Source: Jimgerdemannia flammicorona (Eukaryota > Mucoromycota > Endogonomycetes > Endogonales > Endogonaceae). From it: 10,532 nucleotides of DNA. The stretch is from NCBI GenBank assembly GCA_003990745.1, contig RBNI01007217.1, forward strand, positions 1 to 10,532. Reading direction: 5' to 3'. The notes below the pieces were generated by a model that was not told the origin of the DNA, searched no databases, and was given only the letters and a program-made list of their open reading frames with translations. Position 1 is the stretch's first letter, and each line of letters opens with the position of its first letter. The position numbers and the translations under genes were made by a program. Positions 1 through 6,115 of this stretch are shown piece after piece.

Positions 1-20
1 AAAAAAAAAAAAAAAAAAAA
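1..20. repeat. Poly-A run at window start
   Basis: Twenty consecutive A. It may be a contig or gap edge, or the boundary of a retroposed sequence; nothing next to it allows a choice. The window also ends in a T8A16 run. Confidence 0.9.
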
Positions 21-513
21 TATAGACTAAACAGTCTAATATTATATCTATAGACACAATTATTTATATAAATAGTATATATATAATTCTTATTTGAGAA
101 ATAGAATTCAATATGAAAGAACTTAGTAAGTAGATTGAATATATATTCTTTTTATTTATATTTAATAAATAAGTTGATTTTCATTCAAGAATTATATAGT
201 GGTATTAGGAGTATATATTTAATAGTAAACTACATATAATATAAAAGATTATGAAATCAAATCTTTATTGATATTAGTTGAGATTTATATAGGTTTATAT
301 ATAGTATTTGAAATATTCATTATTTATAGTATTCAAAGTATAGTAGCATTCTTAGTATAGTTTGCAGATTAATTATAGATATATTTCATATTGTAAATAT
401 ATCTCTTATTTTTATATTAGAGTTAAATCTCATTTATATACTCCTTATAAATAGTAGATATAGTTTGATATTAGATAAGAAGTTATATTATAAATCTGAT
501 ATACTTCTTTAAC
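21..513. other. A+T-rich tract, no gene recognised
   Basis: This stretch is almost entirely A and T, dense in TATA and ATAT words, with stops in every frame on both strands. I looked for copia and gypsy motifs on both strands and found none. It is probably heavily mutated repeat DNA, and it is the sequence into which the repeat beginning at 514 was inserted or joined. The five bases before that repeat are TTAAC, a candidate target duplication whose partner I could not find. Confidence 0.6.
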
Positions 514-550
514 TGTAAGAGGGTTGCTTTTTAGGGTAACTGTTATGTAG

Positions 551-590
551 TTCTAGAAGAGTTTTCTGGAAGTTCTAGATATTCTGGAAG
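551..590. promoter_or_regulatory. TTCTRGAA-type repeat cluster, copy 1
   Basis: Four TTCT(A/G)GA units start at 551, 564, 573 and 582; the last three have a 9-bp period. Three read TTCnnGAA, the dimeric core bound by heat-shock factor. The GAA-to-next-TTC gaps are not the regular 2 nt of a perfect element, so this is only a candidate site. It lies about 37 bp inside the repeat's end and is conserved in copy 2. Confidence 0.4.
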
Positions 591-995
591 ACCATTTTCT
601 TATGGTCAAGATCAATTTCATATGGAGTATGTCCTCTACGCTTATTGATTTCAAGATGGGTTGACGTCTCAACCAAAGTCCCTTTTTCAGACTAGTTCTG
701 GATGTTCAGGATTTTCCGTATTTCAGGAAGTTCAAAAAACTAAGACCAGCTCAGTTGAATTGGCGTATTGCTGCAGACAATACCCAATTAGGAAATTTCA
801 TGACGGGGTTAGGAGTAGGACCTAACGGGGAGTGGATTTACTTAAGAGTAGTTTGGGGGTTTATTAAATAGGTTTATTCGCTATTCATAATATTGCTATA
901 CTAGGAGTAGTTGTGTGAAGGGATATTGTGGGGAAATGCTCAGGAGCTATGTTCGGATTGTTCAGGTCTGAGATTCTGAGGTCTGGGGGAGGGGG

Positions 996-1003
996 TATTT
1001 ATC
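996..1003 (-). promoter_or_regulatory. Degenerate TATA box, copy 1
   Basis: The minus strand reads GATAAATA at the position where copy 2 has a clean TATAAATA. One base change has weakened the box. It lies downstream, in the minus direction, of two TGACTCA motifs. Confidence 0.4.
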
Positions 1004-1059
1004 CTAGTGAGGGGCTATCTGGACTATGCTAAATGTAGATGTAGCACTAAGTACTTTGC

Positions 1060-1129
1060 TGAGTCAGAATGCAGTCACATAGTATAATGGTGATCTGATA
1101 TATCAAGAGATCATCTGACTGCTGAGTCA
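1060..1129. promoter_or_regulatory. Paired TGAGTCA sites flanking a palindrome, copy 1
   Basis: TGAGTCA occurs at 1060-1066 and 1123-1129; this is the consensus of fungal bZIP activators of the Gcn4/AP-1 type. Between them lie GTGATCT (1090-1096) and AGATCAT (1108-1114), which enclose the 10-bp palindrome TGATATATCA (1096-1105). The arrangement is kept in copy 2. Whether any factor binds is unknown. Confidence 0.4.
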
Positions 1130-1187
1130 GTTCACAGTCACATTGTACAAAGCTAATCTAACTATGACTGTTAAGCTATTTATAGGT

Positions 1188-1862
1188 TTAGGCACTGTCT
1201 GGGTAGTCTTTGATGATATCACCATCGATGACATTATCTCTGATAAAGTAGTTATCTAGAAAGAGTGATTCATGGATTACTTCTCCTTATTGGCTGAGGT
1301 AATAATACATTGGAACTTCGTCTCTGTCCCACAGGATAGCATCATCTGTCTCATATGCTGGATAAGGTGTTGATGGTCGAAGGAGGGGTGCATTATCTTC
1401 GCTTTCATCAGATTCACTGTCTGCATACCTTCTATAGGTTACAGCACTATGAGTTGCGGGGTTGTAGTAAGCTGGCAGCTGTGGTTCATATCACTCATAC
1501 TTAGGTGGTGGAGTTGTTGGTTCGATCTCGAGGGTTGTCTGAAGGTACAGGTTGTGTTCTCCAGTCTCTTCATTATAGTTGAAGTAATCAGGAGTGAATG
1601 CGGGTTAGTATTCGTATCAGTGGTCATTGTCCCAATAAGTCTTGTATGTGGTTATGAACTGTTATAAGTTCATCAGTAAAGTTGGCAGTATGATCAGGGT
1701 TGGTAGAGATCCTTGGCTTGAGGTTATGTTGGCATCAGAGAGATCATTGTCTTCTGCTTCATCTTCATCAAAGTTGATTATATCATAGATGTCCTTCAAA
1801 GCATATCCAACTTGGAGCATTTGCAGGATGTAATCGTCAGGGTGCGGGAAGGTTCTAGTTTC
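1188..1862 (-). pseudogene. 224-codon decayed frame of unknown function
   Basis: Reading the minus strand from 1862 to the stop at 1188-1190 gives one continuous frame with five internal stops (three TAA, two TGA) and no frameshift. By chance about twice as many stops would be expected, so this is probably a real coding remnant. The product is acidic and rich in Pro and Tyr: an N-terminal part with PHPDDYILQMLQVGYALKD, an acidic run (FDEDEAEDND), a proline/tyrosine middle (TTPPPKYE), a Ser/Asp/Glu stretch (ADSESDESEDNAPLL), and a C-terminus VIDGDIIKDYPDS. There is no start codon at the upstream edge, where a chromovirus LTR adjoins, so the 5' end is missing. I recognise no family. The last ~20 codons are shared with the frame at 6116-6886. 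It could be a retroelement accessory or gag-like protein, or a captured gene fragment. Confidence 0.5.
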
Positions 1863-1865
1863 CTA

Positions 1866-2298
1866 ATGAAGAAGTAGCTAAGTGGTAAGTCTAAAGTAGC
1901 TCAAAGAGATACTTGTAGATTCTAGTATTCTCAAAGGAATTCTGAGAGAAAATATTCTGAGCTTCATTCTAGCAGAGAACAAGGATATTTATATATGATC
2001 TAAAAGAAAGATCTGGAAGAATCTCAGAAAAGGAGAAAAAAGTCAAGAAATAAGTTCTCAGCAAGATGACTAATAGAATTCTATAATGTTCTAAAAGGTT
2101 CTATACCCAGCTATAATAAGATACTTAGTATCAAGAAAAAAATAAGAATGTTCTAATAGTATATTAGTACCAAGAGAAGGATTCTAGACATTCAGAAGAT
2201 ACTAGAACATAGTAGGATATTCAAGAAAATATAAGAAAAGACAAGAGAAAAAGAAGCAAAAAATACTAAGATTAAAGTATAACTGTAAAATTATTACA
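1866..2298 (-). repeat. Probable 3' LTR of the chromovirus
   Basis: The minus-strand LTR start is placed at 2298 (TGTAATAATTTTACAG) because a polypurine tract lies immediately upstream. A good TATA box, TATATAAATA, sits at 1986-1995. The far end near 1866 (plus strand TGAAG, i.e. CTTCA on the minus strand) is an estimate: it is the nearest TG/CA boundary before the unrelated coding frame starts at 1862. No second copy is present in the window to confirm the limits. The LTR is full of ATTCT and TTCTAGA words. Length by this estimate is about 433 bp. Confidence 0.55.
1986..1995 (-). promoter_or_regulatory. TATA box of chromovirus LTR
   Basis: The minus strand reads TATATAAATA about 300 bp into the LTR, leaving about 120 bp for R and U5, a normal LTR layout. 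Confidence 0.45.
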
Positions 2299-2310
2299 TC
2301 TCTCTCTCCT
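2299..2310 (-). other. Polypurine tract
   Basis: The minus strand reads AGGAGAGAGAGA directly before the TGTAAT LTR start. This is the expected primer site for plus-strand DNA synthesis in an LTR retrotransposon and fixes the LTR's 5' edge. Confidence 0.6.
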
Positions 2311-2340
2311 TAAGAACTAATGTTCTCATTGAGTTCTTAA
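2310..2340. repeat. 9-bp inverted repeat next to polypurine tract
   Basis: TTAAGAACT and AGTTCTTAA form a perfect inverted repeat around a 13-nt loop immediately upstream, in element orientation, of the polypurine tract. In RNA it would fold as a hairpin. No role is known to me. Confidence 0.6.
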
Positions 2341-2617
2341 GTAATATAAGACTAAATATATTTAACAAAAATTTCTCAAACTTGTAACAGTGCATTGGCA
2401 GAGACTAGTTATCCTCATATAGAGTGGAGGGCTGATCATTAGACTAACTAACTAGGAGGGATTCAAATATAGCTAATAGCTTCATTTCTATAAACTTCTT
2501 GTTCACTAGATGTTCTGCTAGTTCTGGGGTCCCAAAGTAAACTTCCAATGTGTAAGGTACTGATTATTGCTATAAATTGTCTATAATCCAAGAAAGTCAT
2601 TATGGGAATTAAACAAT
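2311..2617 (-). other. Chromovirus 3' untranslated or tail region
   Basis: This lies between the chromodomain and the polypurine tract. Frames on the minus strand are full of stops and show no domain. It is probably the decayed C-terminal tail and 3' UTR of the element. Confidence 0.5.
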
Positions 2618-3115
2618 ATATTTTGCCTAAATATCTTGAACTGGGGCTTAAGAGTTTTTAAGGTTAATCAGTAGTTCTTGGGTAGTATCATATTCAGGAT
2701 AGTATATCTACTTAACTAGGTATTTAGAACAGCAGTAGTGGATTTGCTTGTCAACGATTTTCTTGACCTCATACTCAATATGGTCTCAATGATCACAGAG
2801 GTAGATGGCTTGAGAATATATCCAAGATAGGGTAGTGACTGATTCAAGGTCTTGAAGTATGATATATGAAAGACTGAATATACTCTCATGGTTTCAGATA
2901 GCTTGAGATGATAGGAGAATACAGAAACTTATTCACTAATCTCAAAGGGTTCAATATACTGTAATGTGTCTGGCTCAATGGAGGCAAATTACAAGGTTGG
3001 GGGTTGATGTAGTTAGGCTGGAGCCCACAGTTACTTTGTCAAAAAGCAATAAAATGTTCTGAGATTCCTGAGGTCTTTGGTGTTTAGTGGTATAATAGTC
3101 AAAGATGGATATCTG
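2618..3115 (-). pseudogene. Chromovirus integrase C-terminus with chromodomain
   Basis: Minus-strand remnants of a Ty3/gypsy polyprotein, in order. From 3100 a frame reads DYYTTKHQRPQ...DKVTVGS, matching the integrase tail just after the catalytic core. At 2952-2848 a 35-codon GPF/Y-type module reads EPFEISE through VFHISYFKT, with one internal stop. After a frame change, 2785-2618 encodes a chromodomain: EYEVKKIVDK, then KYLVK followed by stop (a Trp position), YPEYDTTQE (TWEP region) and INLKNS. Chromodomains of this class direct integration to heterochromatin. The integrase core, RT, protease and gag are absent: homology ends near 3115, where a tandem array starts. Internal stops TAG and TAA fit TGG or CAA mutated by C:G-to-T:A changes. 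The assignment to chromoviruses is firm; the exact clade is not determined. Confidence 0.85.
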
Positions 3116-3397
3116 CAAGCGATTTCCTTATTGGGACAGCTCTCTGAGTGTAGTGGCGATTTGTGTGTGAATGGATTTCCTTCTTAGGTCAACTGGGAAT
3201 TGGTAGAAATTCGTGTGTAGCGCGATCTCCAAAAGTATGCAATTTCTGCGTGACGATCTCTGTGTAGCGCGGGTTCCTTATGCGGAGCGGTCTGGTAATT
3301 TGGTGGATAACTTGATTAGGCGTGGTTTCTCCTTACTGGGAATAATACTGACAGCGGCAGATGACTTCAATAACATGGACTACTGGGAACAGACGAA

Positions 3398-3471
3398 TAA
3401 CTCGGATGGCGTGGATAACTCCGGTAACTCGGATGGCGTGGATAACTCCAGTAACTCGGATGTCGCAGATT
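3398..3471. repeat. 27-bp tandem repeat, about 2.7 units
   Basis: Units at 3398-3424 and 3425-3451 differ at one base. A third, partial unit (3452-3471) is more diverged. The core is TAACTCGGATGGCGTGGAT. On the plus strand it would encode a 9-residue repeat containing NSDGVDNS, but nothing else supports translation. Confidence 0.85.
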
Positions 3472-3767
3472 CTTCCTGAATCGGCAGGCTTCTGGGAATA
3501 ATAACTCGGCAGTTCTTCTGGGAATAGCAGATAACTCGGAAGTCACAGCTTCAACTGGGAAATGTAACAGGCAGCTTTTGGGAAAGGGTCTTTTGGCAAA
3601 GTTGTGTCAAAGACTGGCTTCATTTGCACAAATGGATTCACTGCGAAGTTGCATCAGAAACTGGCTTGAGCAAGGCAGCTTTCTCTTAGGCTTTCTGGGA
3701 ATGCGGCTAACTTGGAAACGGCAGATGACGTGGATTCTTCCTGAATCAGCGGCTTCAACTGGGAAAT

Positions 3768-3988
3768 AACTCAGATTCTTCAGGTTTATCTGGCAAGCGA
3801 ACCAATAATGCGGCTTATTCCTTAAGTGGTGGGTTTCTTCAAAAGGCAGTGAAGTTCTTCCTTGAACTTGGTGGCAAACTCGGATCCTTCAGGCTTATCT
3901 GGCAAGCGAACCAATAGCGCGGCTTATTCCTTAAGCGGCGGGTTTCTCTTCAAAAGGCGGCGAAGTTCTTCACTCGAACTTGGCGGCA
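3768..3988. repeat. About 110-bp tandem duplication
   Basis: Unit A (3768-3876, 109 bp) and unit B (3877 to about 3988) align along their full length with two small indels. The substitutions are transitions, and most are positions where unit B has CG and unit A has TG or CA. This points to CpG deamination after duplication. A third unit is not clear, although AAATCAGCTTT just after unit B may be its decayed start. Confidence 0.85.
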
Positions 3989-4060
3989 AAATCAGCTTTG
4001 TATTGGAAAGTGGACCGGAGTAGGGAAATAAGCTCACAATCTCCTAGCAGTGGCTGTAGA

Positions 4061-4434
4061 GTTCCTCTCGAAGTGTGGTAGGCAGACTTGTCTTTTGCTT
4101 TGAATTTCGGACTGAGGTTTATTCACTCTTATCTCTGAGGTATTTTATACAAGTTGGTTGCTATCTGGTTGCTATATGGCTAACTATAGATTTGCTACTT
4201 ATGGCAAGTTGTACAGGTCCAGCACAAGTGTGCAGGTCCAGCACAGGTGTGCAGGTCCTGCACAGATATATCTTTTCTGATAGTCTGGCTATTTATACAC
4301 TTTTCTGCAGCAATAGTTGCTGTGTCTGGTTACTATGCTGTATGTTCATATTATCTGACTAAGTTACTAATTGTTCATGTCATCTGGCTAAGGTATAATT
4401 TGGGTGGTATGTTTTTGGTGTGTCACAATACTTA
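4061..4434. other. Repeat-rich spacer, no gene
   Basis: No supportable coding region. Variants of CTGGYTA recur (ATCTGGTTGCTATATGGCTAAC near 4165-4185, GTCTGGCTATTT, GTCTGGTTACTATG, ATCTGGCTAAGG), suggesting a diverged short tandem repeat, possibly continuous with the array to the left. It includes the 19-bp triplet at 4211-4267. Confidence 0.5.
4211..4267. repeat. Three 19-bp tandem units with internal dyad
   Basis: Units at 4211-4229, 4230-4248 and 4249-4267 follow GTGCAGGTCCWGCACAGGT. Each carries a GTGC...GCAC dyad (GTAC...GCAC in the first). The third forms the near-perfect palindrome TGTGCAGG-T-CCTGCACA (4248-4264). Such arrays often serve as multimerised protein-binding sites, but no binder is identified. 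Confidence 0.8.
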
Positions 4435-4595
4435 GGTTGAAACTTATTTGATAGATAGTTGACTTGAGATTATGTTGTGGAATACTTGGAAGAGTGGAAA
4501 ACTTTTATATATATTGGTGACATTTATATAATAACATCGTCAGAGTAAGGCTATGCTACTATATATTAAGTTATTATAATTAAGATATTTCAATA
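4435..4595 (-). repeat. Candidate 3' LTR of the copia element
   Basis: On the minus strand the segment starts TATTGAAATATC at 4595, just after a purine-rich stretch (GAGCAGAAG), and ends AAGTTTCAACC at 4435. This matches the common copia LTR pattern TGTTGAAA...TTTCAACA with one mutated base at each end. A TATA-like TATATATAAAAG lies at 4502-4513. A length of about 161 bp is plausible for copia. No partner LTR remains in the window, so the limits are inferred. An alternative is a longer LTR from TGTCACAATA (4421) to CCTTACA (4973). Confidence 0.45.
4502..4513 (-). promoter_or_regulatory. TATA box in candidate copia LTR
   Basis: The minus strand reads TATATATAAAAG about 80 bp inside the candidate LTR. 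The flanks are A+T-rich, so chance occurrence is possible. Confidence 0.35.
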
Positions 4596-4971
4596 CTTCT
4601 GCTCAATGAGATATATCCTAGAATATGCATAAATAATAAATAAAAGACTAACTAAATACAACCAACTAGTTGCTATTTAGATGATCAGAAAAGGTCAAAA
4701 TTTCCTACTTATATGTATGGAAATAGATCAGAAATATAGTGAAAGACTAGTAATATAGATTCAGAATAATGAAATATAAGTAATGTTGAGAAAAATATAA
4801 GTAAGATATGCAGGAATATAGAAATATATATATGAGATGAAGTGGAAGGCTTTTAGAACTCAGAAAAGTTCCATGATTTCTATCTAAATACTTGAATATT
4901 AATTAATAGTATATAGTTCCTATTGATATAGAGTTACCTATTGCAGAATTACTTATGAGTTCTATTCCTTA
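4596..4971 (-). other. Copia 3' tail and untranslated region
   Basis: This A+T-rich segment lies between the RNase H stop and the candidate LTR. The frame continues past the TAA at about 4970 for roughly 30 codons, so that stop may itself be a mutated Gln codon. No domain is seen. Confidence 0.5.
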
Positions 4972-5422
4972 CATATATAAGTCAAACTTTGTCTTTAAAA
5001 GGACTTCAGTTAATAAATCTGCCATCATATACTGTATTGGGGTATATTCTATATATATATCACAGTTTTTTATATATTCTTATATAAAATAATACTGTAT
5101 ATCAATATGCTTCATTTTAGTATAATGTATAGAGTTCTTTGCTATAGCAATCATAGACTGATTGTTTTGTTGGAGTAGTATAGAGTACTGTTGATCATAT
5201 CTCAATTCCTTTTACAGTTTCCAAAGCTATATATATAGCTTTCTTCATTACTATAGATAATACTTAATACTCCACTTATATAGATGATGTTGATACTAAA
5301 GATTGCTTATATATTTGCTATAAAATGACAGATTTTAAAGAGGTATCCAGTTGTAGAGTACTGATTATTGAGATCCCTCACCCAGTCTGCATCATATATA
5401 TTGGATAGCCTTATTGTACTTC
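4972..5422 (-). pseudogene. Copia RNase H domain (3' fragment of pol)
   Basis: The minus strand from 5422 reads NGSTIRLSNIYDADWV, which contains the DADW motif with the first RNase H catalytic Asp (codon 5385-5387). The conserved Q-STTGY block follows (NNQYSTTGYLF). After a frameshift, a degraded STTEAEY block keeps its Glu (codon 5270-5272) and is followed by ALSIVMKKAIYIA. The KHIDIQY block (KMKHIDIQYYF), EYTPIQYMMADLLTE and KTKFDLYM end the domain. Several stops are present. The fragment has no RT in front of it here because the 1.5-kb insertion intervenes; its first codons continue in frame from the RT segment ending at 6926. Confidence 0.92.
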
Positions 5423-5427
5423 CATTT
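5423..5427. repeat. Target site duplication, left copy (CATTT)
   Basis: CATTT lies immediately before TGTAAGAGGG and is identical to 6921-6925. A 5-bp duplication is usual for LTR-element integrases. Confidence 0.93.
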
Positions 5428-5464
5428 TGTAAGAGGGTTGCTTTTTAGAGTAACTGTTACGTAG

Positions 5465-5504
5465 TTCTGGAAGAGTTTTCTGGAAGTTCTGGATATTCTG
5501 GAAG
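5465..5504. promoter_or_regulatory. TTCTGGA repeat cluster, copy 2
   Basis: TTCTGGA units start at 5465, 5478, 5487 and 5496, with a 9-bp period for the last three. Three are TTCTGGAA, the TTCnnGAA heat-shock-factor dimer core. The cluster matches that at 551-590. Confidence 0.4.
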
Positions 5505-5918
5505 ACTGTTTTCTTATGGTCAAATCAATTTCATATAGAGTACATCCTCTACACTTATTGATTTCAAGATCGAGTTGACGTCTCAACCAAAGTCCTTTTT
5601 CGGACTAGTTCTGGATGTTCAGGATTTTCCGTATTTTAGGAAGTTCAAGAAACTAAGACCAGCTTAGTTGAATTGGCATATCGCTACAGACAATACCCAA
5701 TTTAGGAAATTTCGTGATGGGGTTAGGAGTAGGACCTAACAGGGAGCAGATTTACTTAAGAGTAGTTTGTGGGTTATTAAATAGGTTTATTCGCTATTCA
5801 TGATATTGCTATGTTAGGAATAGTTATGTGAAGGGATATTGTGGGGAAGTGCTCAGGAGTTGTGTTCGGATTGTTCAGGTCTGTTCAAGTCTGAGTTTCT
5901 AAGGTCTGGAGAAGGGGG

Positions 5919-5926
5919 TATTTATA
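5919..5926 (-). promoter_or_regulatory. TATA box in copy 2
   Basis: The minus strand reads TATAAATA, followed by CCCCC. It lies about 490 bp from the element's minus-strand 3' end and downstream of the TGACTCA/palindrome cluster. It would be the promoter if the repeat is an LTR transcribed on the minus strand. Confidence 0.45.
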
Positions 5927-5982
5927 CTAGTGAGAGGCTATCTGGACTATACTAGATATGGATGTAGCACTAAGTGCTTTGC

Positions 5983-6052
5983 TGAGTCGGAATGTAGTCA
6001 CGTAGTACAAGTGTGATCTGACATGTCAAGAGATCACCTGACTGCTGAGTCA
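5983..6052. promoter_or_regulatory. TGAGTCA pair with central palindrome, copy 2
   Basis: TGAGTCG (5983-5989) and TGAGTCA (6046-6052) flank the inverted repeat GTGATCT/AGATCAC (6013-6019, 6031-6037), which itself encloses the perfect palindrome TGACATGTCA (6019-6028). TGAGTCA is the Gcn4/AP-1 consensus. The first site has lost its last base; copy 1 retains both. Confidence 0.42.
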
Positions 6053-6115
6053 GTTCACAGTCACATCGTACAAGGCTAATTTAACTATACTATGACTGCT
6101 AATCTATTTATAGGT

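Larger units (their letters stand above)
514..1248 (-). repeat. LTR-like repeat, copy 1 (constant module)
   Basis: This block aligns nearly end to end with 5428-6176. Most differences are transitions, with a few small indels, including a 9-bp length difference near 970 and a 3-bp one near 1168. It begins TGTAAGAGGG, matching the proven outer end of the inserted copy. Read on the minus strand it contains two TGACTCA sites, a palindrome, a weakened TATA box (996-1003) and a TTCTGGA repeat near its end, which resembles LTR promoter architecture. Similarity to the second copy stops abruptly near 1248, where both copies are inside a coding-like frame. It may be the 3' part of a long LTR or of a non-autonomous element. 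Homology between the copies is certain; calling it an LTR is inference. Confidence 0.85.
3117..4060. repeat. Degenerate G+C-richer tandem-repeat array
   Basis: The composition changes sharply from the A+T-rich flanks. Recurring words include GGATTTCCTTnnTGGGA, TCTGGGAATA, AACTCGGAT, CTTCAACTGGGAAAT, GATTCTTCCTGAATC and GGCTTATCTGGCAAGCG, at irregular spacing. The best-preserved units are 27 bp (3398-3471) and about 110 bp (3768-3988). Short open frames here simply translate the repeats. It looks like satellite-like DNA or the repetitive non-coding part of an unseen element; it abuts the point where chromovirus homology ends. Confidence 0.65.

Noticed and set aside
1439..1667. Open frames of 62 and 72 codons on either strand
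   Set aside because: Both overlap the longer 224-codon minus-strand frame (1188-1862), which has coherent composition and the shared C-terminal tail.
3398..3471. CRISPR array
   Set aside because: The 27-bp units are directly adjacent with no unique spacers, and the context is a fungal-type retrotransposon nest.
3213..3479. 88-codon open frame on the plus strand with an NSDGVDNS repeat
   Set aside because: It is the translation of the 27-bp tandem repeat plus adjacent degenerate repeat. There is no homology, no context and no neighbouring gene.
4075..4435. Overlapping plus-strand open frames of 95 and 62 codons
   Set aside because: They run through short repeats in two frames, with a hydrophobic composition typical of T-rich DNA. 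Nothing supports expression.
5392..5586. 64-codon minus-strand open frame crossing the insertion edge
   Set aside because: It spans the junction between the inserted element and copia RNase H, so it cannot be a natural gene.
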